From: Brettanomyces bruxellensis | Lineage: Eukaryota; Ascomycota; Pichiomycetes; Pichiales; Pichiaceae | Direction of reading: 5' to 3' | Length of the DNA: 64,000 nucleotides | Assembly (NCBI RefSeq): GCF_011074885.1 | Contig: NC_054688.1 | Location: forward strand, 1,426,001-1,490,000 | In this document: positions 12,652 through 22,210 of the stretch, piece by piece | Layout: each line of letters starts with the position of its first letter | Numbering within the stretch: the first letter of the stretch is position 1 | Position numbers and translations under genes: made by a program | The notes under the pieces: generated by a model | The model's database searches: none | What the model saw: the letters and a program-made list of their open reading frames with translations, nothing else | What the model was told of the DNA's origin: nothing

Positions 12652-13565
12652 GTAGCATGTATAAAGTATAGGAGGTGGTGGTCAAGCAATAGACATTACG
12701 AATTAGCATAAGTCGAAACAGATTGAGAGATGTGTGTAGCAGTTAAATTAAGAGTATATAAAGCAAAAGGAATTAAGATGAGCAGTAGATATGGCAGACT
12801 AAGTAGTTGATTAGGTAAAAAGAGGTTAAAAATTAAAGCAGCCTATGAGATCAAGAAGAGGAAAGAAATTATTGTAATATCAACTTAAATATTACAGGTA
12901 TGTAGTAGATGAGAATAGACAGAGAGAAAATGGATAAGGTGGAAAATATATAAAGTAGGAAATAGATGATGTAGACTAATATATTAAGCATAGCATGAAT
13001 CAAGTGCAGCAATTGATCGACTCAACTCCAGTAGTATGTCGGAACTAGATTAGGTAGCAGAATATGGCAGTTGGATAAATACTTTGAGATCGAGCAAATA
13101 CTGATTAGGGTAGAGAATATGGAGGATAGAGTAATATATTAAGTGAAGTGATGGTTAAATGAAATATAGACAGAATAGCAGAAGTGGATGAAGAGCACAG
13201 ATTAGGTATAAATCTTAACCACATAGATTGGATTAGATCAAGAAATGAATTAGTTAAGCAATAGCTTAAGGAGAGCAGATTAAGTAAAAGCAGATGGAGT
13301 ATAGTGCATACGTTGAGTAGAAAACTGACAGGTACAGTAATAAGTAGAAATTAAATGAATTCATCAAGTAGAATACAGTAATTAAACATATCAAGTAGAA
13401 TACATTAGATACATAGATCAAGCGGAATACATTAAATGCACACATCAGGTGGAATACATTAAATACACATCAATACTAATACATTAAACACAAGTATAAC
13501 TAGGTAGTACACTATATTAAACTAGACACACCGATATAGAAGGGATCCCTCTGCTACACGCTGCA
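12652..13565. other. Convergent spacer of 0.9 kb
   Basis: A tail-to-tail spacer between SDH4 and the RRM gene. It is purine-skewed on the plus strand and carries many degenerate GTAGA/AATTAAG words, sharpening into a 27-bp repeat at 13363-13490. No gene is visible. Confidence 0.5.
13363..13490. repeat. 27-bp degenerate tandem repeat, about five copies
   Basis: Units beginning ATCAAGTAGAATACATTA recur at 13363, 13390, 13417, 13444 and 13469, a spacing of 27, 27, 27 and 25. The copies have diverged at several positions. The array sits in the convergent spacer next to the RRM gene's 3' end. Confidence 0.75.
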
Positions 13566-15128
13566 CTAATCAGACCACACTGGGGACTTGGTGCTCTCAG
13601 CCGGGGCCCTGCCCGATGATCTATCAGGCGACCTCTCCCGGTATTCTTCCTTATCATAGGGCCTTCTGTCGTATTCCCGGCGGCCGTAGTCCCCCCGTGG
13701 GCTTCCGTCGTATCCCCCGTCATAATTTCTGTCAGTACCTCTGTCATAATTTCTGTTAGTACTTCTGTCATAGCTCCTATCAGCATTTCTATCGTAAATC
13801 CTGTCAGTACTCCTTTCATAAGTACTTCTATCATAACTCCTGCCGAAGCTTCTATCGTAATCCCTGTATCCCCTACCATAGTCTCTGTCGTATCCCCGGT
13901 AGCCTTCCCGGCCGTAATAATCGCGGTCCCTGGCTCTTTCCCGGCCGTATCTTGGCCCAGTTGGGTACGGCCTGTACCCGTGGTCCCTCCCGGAGTAGTA
14001 CGGGTCTCTATCTGCATCCCGGGGCTCTCTGTCGGCTTCTCGGTCCCTGTATGACGATTCTGCTGGCCCCACACCCCGGTAATACTCCCTTTCCCGGTGC
14101 CTGCGGCGGAATCCGCCCCTCCGGTGCCTGCTACCACTCCGGTGGTCCCGTTTGGACTTGTAGCCGAGAGACCGGTTCGGGTAATTCAACATTTTGTGTG
14201 CTACCACGAGAAAATCGGGGTCTCCCTCCCGCTTTGGCGGAAGCCTCATGTATGAGACCTTCCACACGGCATCTTTAGGTCCTCTGCCCTCCTGATCAAT
14301 CCACAACTGCGTGGCTTTCACCGGTATGAAGTCGATGTACAAGGGAAGCTGTTTGCTTTGCTGTTCTGGCAAGTTGTCATTTGGTGTTTTACCCCTATCA
14401 TTGACATTGGCATTGGCCTCTTTAATACCTTCCATGTTCTCACCATTATTCATATCTTTTACATTTTTCGCATTCTCTCCACTGTTCACTTCTTTCCCAT
14501 CCTTCACATCCTTCTCATCCTTCTCATCCTTCTCATCCTTCTCATTCTCTCCACTAATATCTTCCACTTCCTCCCCTTCCTTCACCTCTCCACTCGGAAA
14601 TGGCCGCCCGTTGAACTTCTTCCGGATGGCCACAGCCCCGGAAATATCCGATATTATCGCTATGCAGTGACTCCTGTGCTCATTCAACCACAAACGATCA
14701 ATACTACATCCTGCCTGCGATGCCTCCGCATCCAACATGTTCTGGAGATCCGAATTCAAGAAAGGAGGCCGCAAATTTCCAATAAAAAGAGCCCTTGTCT
14801 CCCGGAACTGCGAATCTTCCGTTGTTTCATACACAACATCTTCTTTGATCGATCGATCATACTTATCGTCGTCTGCCGTCAGATCTGAGGAGAGAAAATC
14901 GTCGTATGGCCTTTTGCCCGGCTCGCCAGCATCCCTGCCTGCCTCTGGCTGCCTTTGTTCGGCATTGGTGCCGCTTTCTTGCTCTTTATTCGCCGGTTCT
15001 GCACCCTGAACACCTTCTTGTTCATTTTCCCGCTTGAAATTCTCATCATTGGCTCCTTCTGCACTTGGCTCGACTCCCTGCATGCTTGTTTCTGCACTTG
15101 GCACTGCCTGGTTGGCTTCTTCACTCAT
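13566..15128 (-). CDS. Acinus-like RRM protein with Arg/Asp/Tyr-rich tail
   Basis: A probable nuclear RNA-binding protein of 520 residues. After an acidic N-terminus, residues about 111-180 form an RRM-like fold: TRALFIGNLRPPF (strand 1), then LWLNEHRSHCIAII, and DISGAVAIRKKFNGRPFP. The SHC motif and the AVAIRK..FNG..FP pattern resemble the atypical RRM of Acinus, a splicing and exon-junction (ASAP) factor. An insertion of about 80 Lys/Asp/Glu/Asn-rich residues, including KDE triplet repeats, separates this from LYIDFIPVKATQLWIDQE (about 262-280), which looks like the last strand. The C-terminal 200 residues are an RS-like domain built of YDRS, YDRN and DRDYYGR repeats. The Acinus relationship is an inference from motifs; alternatives are another RRM/RS splicing factor. 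S. cerevisiae has no clear counterpart. Confidence 0.7.
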   Translation of the reverse strand: MSEEANQAVPSAETSMQGVEPSAEGANDENFKRENEQEGVQGAEPANKEQESGTNAEQRQPEAGRDAGEPGKRPYDDFLSSDLTADDDKYDRSIKEDVVYETTEDSQFRETRALFIGNLRPPFLNSDLQNMLDAEASQAGCSIDRLWLNEHRSHCIAIISDISGAVAIRKKFNGRPFPSGEVKEGEEVEDISGENEKDEKDEKDEKDVKDGKEVNSGENAKNVKDMNNGENMEGIKEANANVNDRGKTPNDNLPEQQSKQLPLYIDFIPVKATQLWIDQEGRGPKDAVWKVSYMRLPPKREGDPDFLVVAHKMLNYPNRSLGYKSKRDHRSGSRHRRGGFRRRHREREYYRGVGPAESSYRDREADREPRDADRDPYYSGRDHGYRPYPTGPRYGRERARDRDYYGREGYRGYDRDYGRGYRDYDRSFGRSYDRSTYERSTDRIYDRNADRSYDRSTNRNYDRGTDRNYDGGYDGSPRGDYGRREYDRRPYDKEEYRERSPDRSSGRAPAESTKSPVWSD

Positions 15129-16079
15129 AATGCTGATCTATTCCTGTGTGTGTGGTTATTATTCTTCTTTTTTCCCGCTCTATGTACTGCTGCTGTTGCT
15201 AGTCTGTGCACTGTGTGCTTTATTGTGAAATCACCCGGTTTCAATATGTATACACGTCTATGGGCACCCAATTGTAATTCTGCCGCTCCTTCTATACGGT
15301 AATATGCGCAAGAGCTGATTTCTATGCTGTTGGGAAGATTATTTTAACTGAATGTGCAGTAGTGCGGAGTGATGCCGATGTTTAGACGAGAGAAGGATCA
15401 AGAAATAAAAGTTGCATAAAATTTTTTTTTTTCACTCGAGAAAAAAAAGTGACGTAGGCAAGCATCATGAATGAGTAAGAGGATTAATAATAGATGGGGA
15501 AAGCTGAAGTAGCGTGGTTTGCATGTGGTGGGAAGTGGGAATATTGCACAAGGGCAAATAAAGTAATGCAGAGGATATAGCAGTTTAGGGATTGCGGAGC
15601 AATGCAAAGAATATGGGCGACATAAAAAGTACAGATTATTATCAAAGAAGCATGTAGGGTACAGAAATTCAACCTGAAAGCAGTATAAAGCACTTGAATT
15701 ACTGTGATGGCGAATTACAATGGTAATGCACTGCACCAGGATAACGCAGGTCATTATAATAATTTGAAGCACAGGAGTGATGCAAAGTGGTAAATTAAAG
15801 CAGAAGTGATGCAAAGTGGTAAATTAAAGCAGAAGTAATGCAAAGTAATAGATTAAAGCAAGAGTAATGTAGAGTAATAGATTAAAGCAGAAGTAATGCA
15901 AGGTAGTAGATTAAGGCAGAAATAATGAAGTATTAAAGCAGAAGCAATGAAACTGTAAAGTGTAACAAACCAAAATCCAAATCACTACAAGCAAGTACAA
16001 GCGCAATAAATAGATAAAATACTATGTACAGCAGCAATATCATACAAAGATAAAGCAATCTATAGGCACTACAGCAACA
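15129..16079. other. Spacer between the RRM gene and RSM7
   Basis: It holds the RRM gene promoter (right after 15129) and the RSM7 3' flank. The part nearest RSM7 carries a 29-bp repeat array (15777-15921). No gene is recognised. Confidence 0.5.
15777..15921. repeat. 29-bp tandem repeat, five copies
   Basis: Five head-to-tail 29-bp units (15777, 15806, 15835, 15864, 15893) share GTAATGCAAAGTAATAGATT followed by an AAAGCAGAA end. The first two are identical, and divergence rises to the right. A shortened sixth copy follows to about 15943. Confidence 0.88.
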
Positions 16080-18437
16080 TCAAATCCGCAAGTAGGACCG
16101 GTTGGCAATAGCAAGCTTATGGCTAAGTGCCTTCTTCTCCATAATCCGAGAGTTGCCCTCACTAACATTGAGGATTTCCTCGGCCAAACGCACGGAAAAG
16201 TCGTTGGAAGCTCTGGAATCACTCGAGTCTAAAATCCAAAGAAATGCCATACGGTTTCTTTGCCTCGAGGTGAGCGGCACCGGAACAATGAAATTCTTGG
16301 CGAATCCCGTCTTGACAGTCTTGGTAATCACCAAAGGCGCCGCTGTGTCCAATGCACTCTTGAGAATATCGACCGGGTTGCTTCTAGTCTTCAAGTAGAT
16401 GAGATAAAGAGCCCGGTTCACAAACTTGCGTGCCTGGTCCTTCTTGCCGTTCTTCATGATCAAGTTCACACACAACTCAAGCACCTCATCCTTGTGTGAA
16501 GGCAGCGGTAGATCCAAGATGTCTTCAGCTTCTTGTTTTTGCTGCTCTGATGGATTTAGCCTCAAAAGCTTTGCAACCCGCTCAACTACCGAAGGACCCA
16601 CCGGATCCATCTGATTTTCGCGTATCTCACGCGTCAGGTTGTCCAACGCCTGGAAAACAAGCTCGTACGCGTTGTTGATCCCCACAACATCCGAGTCCAA
16701 CGCACTTTGGTCCTCCTGCTTGAATTTCTGCATTTCTGCGCTGTCCAATTTCTCACTCATGCCTGCTTCTGCGTTTTTCCGGTCGGAGGGGGACACATCC
16801 GGCTGCACTGCCTCCACAAGTGACCCCCAGTGCTCGTCATCCACGTTGTGCAACGCCCGGTGGATCGCCGACGCAGGGTCTGCGTCGATCGACGCGACGA
16901 TTGTCTCCGCCCTCTCTGCTGTGTCCCCGTCCCGCGTTTTTCCCAGCAAAGGCTGCACAGCCCGGCCAAACTCCGGGTCGATCGTCGCAACGAGTCGGAA
17001 CTCCTCACTGTCTGTGCCCTTCTGTAACAAAACCTCAGCCATCGCCTTTGCAGAAACGCGTTTTTCCAACAATTTCTGCTCCTTGGCAACCGCGCCCCGA
17101 AGAAGACGATAGTCCTGGCAGTCCACGTCGGCCAGAGCCTGGCAAATGGCGTTTTTCTCGTCTTTCAAGTAGTCCTCAATCTGGTTAGCGCCGATCGACG
17201 CGTCGCTCTGCATTGATTCACCTGCCCGTTTCTGCAGCAATGTGGCGAACTTTGGATCAACACGCTGCAATTCCACAAACACCGGGGAGCTGGAAACATC
17301 TCGGCGAGCATCGAGGCACTCGTAAATATCGCCTAGACTGATCGGAAGTGGTGCTTCCGTCAAAGATTGGAATTTCTGATAAGTTTCGGACGTTTTGTCA
17401 TCAAGAACAGTCCGGAGAGGCGTCGATTTGTTTGCCGCATACTGCACGAGCCGCTTGAAAAACGCTTCTAGTGCCTCTGTGTCCTCCGAATCGATATTGC
17501 TGTAGCCCGAGATCAATTCTGAAAACTTGAAGTCGATCTTGCGGAAAAAACGAAACAAGGGCGACAATTCCAAAGTTGGGGCCGCATTAAAGTGCGCAAG
17601 CATTGCCCTCACCAACTGCGTTGTGTCCTTAATGTTCTTCTCTCTCTCCTCTGTAAATTTCCTCATCTCACTGTTTCCACTTCCAGAAATGGTCTCGTCA
17701 ACATCTGCTTTTCCGTAGTGAATCAAGTTTGCAAGCACCTTCACCTGCTTCTCTGATAGCCTGCTTATTGGGCTACCGCTGTCTGCATAACTCTGCAACT
17801 TTGCCACACTCGCGGGTGATGCTTTCTCCATTTTCATCGTTTCGCTAACCAAATCCGCAAACTTTTCATCCACGTGACTCAAATACTCAAAGAGCTCACT
17901 GTTCTCGAACTGCTCGCCATAATACCGCAACGACGCTAAAATATCATCTACGACATTGCTCTTACTCTCGGCAATGCTGCCTAAGTTCTTCTTGAAGTCT
18001 TCAATCGTGTTCAACACACTCTTATTGGAATTTTTAATCTCATCTAGCCTCATGCTCACTTTTTCCGTTAACTTCTGCTGTAACTCTTCCACCGGAACCC
18101 CGCTTGCTTTGGCTAACAACTGCAACTTCTCATCAACCAACTGGAGCCCTTCTTTGTCGGCCTGTCTCATGTATTTCATAAATGATGAATTTTCAAAGTC
18201 TTTTCCTGTGTAGTTTGGTTTCTGGATGAAATATCCATCCTTATCGTGCTCTCTGCTGCTAATATACTTTCCTAGCTCCTCAATCATCTCCTTCTGCGTT
18301 TTCACAGGCTTCTGTAGTGTACCTTTGTGTCTATTTTGAATACTTATTGTTTTCACAACTCTTAAACTTCTCAAACCCGCTTTTCTCCTAAGTGCAGGCC
18401 TCGAACACCTTGCAATAACTTCTATGTGTGCAAGCAT
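16080..18437 (-). CDS. RSM7: Mitochondrial small-subunit protein uS7m (Rsm7) with a ~600-residue repeated N-terminal extension
   Basis: uS7m binds the 3' domain of the mitochondrial small rRNA and forms part of the mRNA exit region. Only residues about 640-785 are the S7 domain (AAPLVITKTVKTGFAKNF, PVPLTSRQRNRMAFLWIL, FSVRLAEEIL, KKALSHKLAIANRSYLR). The protein is 785 residues long against 247 in S. cerevisiae. The N-terminus is Arg-rich and free of acidic residues for about 27 residues after Glu6, like a presequence. Between them lies a helical region with at least six imperfect repeats spaced 50-110 residues: FENSSFMKYMRQADKEGLQL (81-100), FENSELFEYLSHVDEKFADL (177-196), LELSPLFRFFRKIDFKFSEL (289-308), SSSPVFVELQRVDPKFATLL (382-401), SEEFRLVATIDPEFGRAV (477-494) and IHRALHNVDDEHWGSLV (525-541). 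The frame is continuous, so this is an extension or fusion within one ORF. Confidence 0.9.
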   Translation of the reverse strand: MLAHIEVIARCSRPALRRKAGLRSLRVVKTISIQNRHKGTLQKPVKTQKEMIEELGKYISSREHDKDGYFIQKPNYTGKDFENSSFMKYMRQADKEGLQLVDEKLQLLAKASGVPVEELQQKLTEKVSMRLDEIKNSNKSVLNTIEDFKKNLGSIAESKSNVVDDILASLRYYGEQFENSELFEYLSHVDEKFADLVSETMKMEKASPASVAKLQSYADSGSPISRLSEKQVKVLANLIHYGKADVDETISGSGNSEMRKFTEEREKNIKDTTQLVRAMLAHFNAAPTLELSPLFRFFRKIDFKFSELISGYSNIDSEDTEALEAFFKRLVQYAANKSTPLRTVLDDKTSETYQKFQSLTEAPLPISLGDIYECLDARRDVSSSPVFVELQRVDPKFATLLQKRAGESMQSDASIGANQIEDYLKDEKNAICQALADVDCQDYRLLRGAVAKEQKLLEKRVSAKAMAEVLLQKGTDSEEFRLVATIDPEFGRAVQPLLGKTRDGDTAERAETIVASIDADPASAIHRALHNVDDEHWGSLVEAVQPDVSPSDRKNAEAGMSEKLDSAEMQKFKQEDQSALDSDVVGINNAYELVFQALDNLTREIRENQMDPVGPSVVERVAKLLRLNPSEQQKQEAEDILDLPLPSHKDEVLELCVNLIMKNGKKDQARKFVNRALYLIYLKTRSNPVDILKSALDTAAPLVITKTVKTGFAKNFIVPVPLTSRQRNRMAFLWILDSSDSRASNDFSVRLAEEILNVSEGNSRIMEKKALSHKLAIANRSYLRI

Positions 18438-19108
18438 GCTGCGGGAATGCTATCAAATCAATATTTGTAATACCTATCTTTATGTCCTGGCCCACCCTAA
18501 GAGTGCTACTACTAAAAATTCAATTCATCAACAAATCTACACTGGAATCAATTTATTTTAACTCTCTTATTATTTCATTTTCTTTCTTATTTCATCTACT
18601 TTCTCGCTTTTTTTTTATGCCCCACCTCGGTACTTCTCACAGCATAAAACTCGCTGCCAGCTGAATGAAGCATCCGTACACCATAGGCATAATCTTCCCA
18701 ACAACAACAAAAAAAAATGCCAGTATCTATCTCCATTGCATTCTTGTTTTGCTGGGCTGTGCAAAAGCCACGATAACACACGATAAAAAAAAAGTGTCTT
18801 TAGCTCCTAGATATCGCACTTTTCCTTGAGTTCCAAATATTCAAAAAGACGACATTACTTACATGAATTGAGCAAGCAGACATTATAAATACAGCAAAAA
18901 GCAGGATAAAAATCATCAAGGAACAGAATATAGACCAATGAAACACAGCGGGCCGAACAATTTATAATATTGGAGTATCCCAACTGAAAGTACGAGCAAG
19001 CCTTTTTTTTTCCATTACATTCCTTTTGAATAACACATTCGTTAGAAGTTGCACATAAAACCACAAATCCCTCTATTCGAACTTCACACAGATTGCAGGT
19101 GCCTACAA
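18438..19108. other. Divergent promoter region RSM7 / Rab GTPase
   Basis: An AT-rich 670-bp spacer between two divergently transcribed genes. A/T runs near 18607-18616 and 19003-19011 are the only notable elements. No RNA gene or ORF is supported. Confidence 0.5.
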
Positions 19109-19768
19109 ATGTCAGTATCAGATGAAGCACAGCCTGAAACCGTCAAAGTTGTTCTTTTAGGAGACCAGAGCGTAGGAAAAACGTCACTTCGAAGTCAATA
19201 TCTTTATCGATACTTTAGCAGTATGTATAAGGCGACGATCGGCGCGGATTTCCTTATGAAGCGAGTGCGTACGCCGGACGATCAGATAATGGATTTACAA
19301 ATATGGGACACGGCTGGTCAGGAGAGATTTAATGCTGTTAGTCGTGCTTTTTATCGAGGTGCCGATATAGGCGTTATCGTGTATGATATCACAAATGCAG
19401 AGTCGTTTTACCATCTGACGAAATGGGTGGACGATTTTGTGGCAAACAGCGGTGGGTCCAGGCCGTATTTGCTGATTGTTGGTAATAAAAGAGATAACGA
19501 ATCAACTAGACAGATAAGTTATCGGCAGGCAGTGGAATTCGCGACAAAACAGGTCGAGGATGGACTAATTGGGGATATAGACAAGGATGTGGTTGAAACT
19601 ACGGCAAAAAGGCATCAGGACGTGGTGGATTTATTCTCCAGATGTGCCGAATTGGGTGCTCAAAAGATGAAGAATGATGCTTTGAGCCCGATGAGTTTCG
19701 ACGATATCGACGCGTCGAATGCGGTCGATATTGCCGGCCTGCCCAGGAAACGCGGTGGGTGTTGCTAG
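19109..19768 (+). CDS. Rab-family small GTPase, Ypt7/Rab7-like
   Basis: A membrane-traffic GTPase of 219 residues from the ATG at 19109 (upstream in-frame residues lack an ATG). Motifs: P-loop GDQSVGKTS (18-26), effector loop YKATIGADFLMK (40-51) as in Rab7/Ypt7, WDTAGQERF (66-74), guanine specificity NKRD (126-129) in place of the usual NKID type, and TTAK where SAK is expected. It ends RGGCC, a double-cysteine geranylgeranylation site, so it should be membrane attached. The Rab7-like effector loop points to late endosome or vacuole, but the rest diverges from canonical Ypt7 (for example LYRYFSSM for the usual Lys-rich segment). It could be the true Ypt7 or a diverged paralogue. The codons near the end include the recurrent CGACGCGTCG word at 19708-19717. 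Confidence 0.88.
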   Translation: MSVSDEAQPETVKVVLLGDQSVGKTSLRSQYLYRYFSSMYKATIGADFLMKRVRTPDDQIMDLQIWDTAGQERFNAVSRAFYRGADIGVIVYDITNAESFYHLTKWVDDFVANSGGSRPYLLIVGNKRDNESTRQISYRQAVEFATKQVEDGLIGDIDKDVVETTAKRHQDVVDLFSRCAELGAQKMKNDALSPMSFDDIDASNAVDIAGLPRKRGGCC

Positions 19769-20152
19769 TGACTTAGAATTACTTAAAACTTAGATTAGAA
19801 CGCATACAATTAATATAATGACGGCGAATTGAATAAAGTAGCTGAAGGATTTCTGGAATGGGATTGGTAGAAGAAAGAAAGAGGAAGATATAAAGGCTGT
19901 ATGGTGATTTATGATTTGTTTGAATTGAGTTGATGTGGTTTTTTTTCTTGATTCATGGATTTTTTTTTTTTTTTTTTTGATTTATTTTTTTTATNTTTTT
20001 TTTTTTGGTCTATTTTTTGATCTTTTTGATCTTTTTGATCTTTTTTTGATATATTTTCTGGATCCGTTCTTATTCCCTCTTGTACTCCAGGACGCACATT
20101 TTCCTTTTTTCAATCCCAATTGACTTCACCTTTGGTATTCAAGAGCAGCTAA
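19769..20152. repeat. T-rich spacer with an undetermined base
   Basis: Between the Rab gene and DOC1 lies a long T run (19961-19978), a second T-rich stretch containing the one undetermined base (N at 19995), and a small tandem array of TTTTTGATC units at about 20015-20050. The N and the homopolymers mark this as a hard-to-sequence spot whose length may be wrong. Confidence 0.7.
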
Positions 20153-21082
20153 ATGCCAAGTAATGCAAATGAGGAGTCAAGCAGGCGGCCCCAGCCCCAG
20201 CTTGGGTCGGTTCTAGGCGGGTCTGCAGACGGAGAATTGTTATCATCGACCGATCAACATATGGGTGCATCTGGGTTTATTAGGCAGTCATCCGGGTCAT
20301 TCTTGGACAACATGATTGATGATAGCCAAGTGGAAGACAGCATGGACCCGGAGGCCCGAAGAGAGGCCGCTGATTGGACCTCTGAGCGTGGATTGGTGAC
20401 CGATATTGCAGAAAATGAGCAAATTGCAGAAAATGGGCAACAGGATGAGGCAGGAGACGATATGGTGGATGAGGATGGCCAGAAGGATGATGAATGCCAG
20501 CTGGCAGGTGGCAAGGATGCGTTTGCTGGTGGGATCAAGGAGCTGGAGGGCATTGGATTGGTGGATATTGGAAATTTGGCAACTTGGACAGCATCCAGCT
20601 TTAAGCCTGGATTTGGAACAAAAGAGATGCGGGAGGACTCTCCCCTCAGCTACTGGCAGAGTGACGGGCAGCAGCCACATTTCATCACGATTCACTTCTC
20701 GAAAAAAGTGTCGATCGAGCGCATTTGTATGTATCTGAATTATGAGGAAGACGAATCGTACACTCCGTCGAAAATCCTTATTCTTTCTGGTTCAGGGGAC
20801 CACGACCTGGTTGAAGTTGCATCACGTGAATTTGTGGAGCCTGTTGGGTGGCAGCACGTGCTTTTTAAGGGGGTGCGGTACGACAACTTGTTGAAATGCC
20901 GGCTTATAAAGATATGCTTTTTAAGCAATCACCAAAACGGTAAGGATACACACGTGCGTTGTATTAAGGTGATGAGTCTGCAAAAGAATGCGGGAACGCA
21001 TTTGGATGATGCAAATCCTTCTGGTGTGCAGAGTCTGCATTTTACAAGCGTGAAACTTTTGAGTGAGAGCGTAATTAGATGA
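20153..21082 (+). CDS. DOC1: Doc1/Apc10, processivity subunit of the anaphase-promoting complex
   Basis: Apc10/Doc1 promotes substrate recruitment and processive ubiquitination by APC/C. This 309-residue protein has an acidic, low-complexity N-terminal half (to about 125) and a DOC beta-barrel in the C-terminal half: DIGNLATWTASSFKPGFG, then YWQSDGQQPHFITIHFSKK, then the loop LNYEEDESYTPSKILILSG and TSVKLLSESVIR at the end. The protein terminates in Ile-Arg, the IR tail that docks Apc10 on Cdc27/Apc3, a strong functional signature. Start at the ATG at 20153. The N-terminal acidic extension is longer than usual and looks disordered. Confidence 0.95.
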   Translation: MPSNANEESSRRPQPQLGSVLGGSADGELLSSTDQHMGASGFIRQSSGSFLDNMIDDSQVEDSMDPEARREAADWTSERGLVTDIAENEQIAENGQQDEAGDDMVDEDGQKDDECQLAGGKDAFAGGIKELEGIGLVDIGNLATWTASSFKPGFGTKEMREDSPLSYWQSDGQQPHFITIHFSKKVSIERICMYLNYEEDESYTPSKILILSGSGDHDLVEVASREFVEPVGWQHVLFKGVRYDNLLKCRLIKICFLSNHQNGKDTHVRCIKVMSLQKNAGTHLDDANPSGVQSLHFTSVKLLSESVIR

Positions 21083-22210
21083 TTGGAGAGTTGGGGATGA
21101 AGAAGATGGAATGGAGTGGAATTGAATGGAAATGAAATAGAAATAGAAATAGAAATCGAATGGAAATGATTGGTGGTTGGCCAACTCATGCCTTGAATAT
21201 GCTTTAAGAGTACAAAATTAACGATGGCACTATTTCGAAGAAGTCATGCAGACTGCTTATTGATGAAATAGTATCTATGCATGGCTATAACGTTTATTAT
21301 ATCTTCGATAAGATATTGCTGTGTTGATGGAAATATAAGTCTGAAGCAGTGTCAATGTTGCTGTCGAAGCAGAAAGCACAGTTTGATATGTATTTGATAA
21401 AGCATAGATAGAGTGGCTGCTGAATTTGGTTTTATGATATTGTGCTACGTTCCTAATAGTGCTATTTTCATGATAGTGCTGTTTTCATGATACTTCGACT
21501 TTCTTGATAATCCTACTATTCATGATCCTACTTTCTTGATCCTACTTTCTTGATATTGCTTTTTAAAAGCATTTTTCAAGTCAAAAGCAAGAAGTATAGA
21601 AACAAATATCAGAGATTCCATTTTGCAAATAATCTTCTGAATATTTGATCCAGCTCTCTAGTCAAAATACAGACTACAATTTTTCCCAAAGCATAACTTA
21701 ACTGCCCCTTCCATGTATCGTGTTACATAATCATTTTGGCACACGACAAAGTCCTCATAAGATCGGAAAACAAGCCATTCTTATATATTAATAAGCATTC
21801 GAATTACTGAATATCGGGCATTTCTTGAAAAACTCTAGTCAGTCGAAAAATCAATTTATAAAAGTTTAATGCCACTCAATTTAATGTCAATTGAACCCAC
21901 ACTTACTTCAAAAACTTCCAACACTCTGCCGTCCATATGCTCTATCAATAATCAACCCAGAAAAAGGATCAATATTCTGGCATTATCAAACTTACTCAAA
22001 CTTAGAAAGAGGCCGGCCCAGCGAATTGAGAAGAAAAGACGCATAAATTAGCACATATGCTACATAATCAATACCCGAATTGGAATCGAAAAATAAACCT
22101 TTTAATTTTACCGTTTGTTTAATTTTATGCCCTGTGGAGTGCCCTTTTTTTTGCAAAGGCCAGCCCGGGATGCCCAATTTATTTCATGTATGTCTTACGT
22201 AAGAACTCTA
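21083..22210. other. Convergent 1.1-kb spacer between DOC1 and UFO1
   Basis: A tail-to-tail spacer. The strip 21456-21560 repeats TCATGAT and GATCCTACTTTCTT words with a 14- to 18-bp period. I find no RNA gene and no ORF worth calling. Confidence 0.5.
21456..21560. repeat. Short degenerate tandem repeat (14-18 bp)
   Basis: TGATCCTACTTTCT occurs twice head to tail (from about 21523), flanked by looser copies such as TCATGATAGTGCTGTTT upstream. It is a small, impure array of uncertain limits. Confidence 0.55.

Noticed and set aside
13517..14137. Thr/Gly-rich 206-codon minus-strand frame overlapping the RRM gene
   Set aside because: It arises from frame-shifted reading of the YDRS-type repeats; the repeat peptide has no support.
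14500..14560. CRISPR-like or satellite array suggested by repeated TTCTCATCC
   Set aside because: It is a 9-bp coding microsatellite giving KDE triplets inside the RRM gene.
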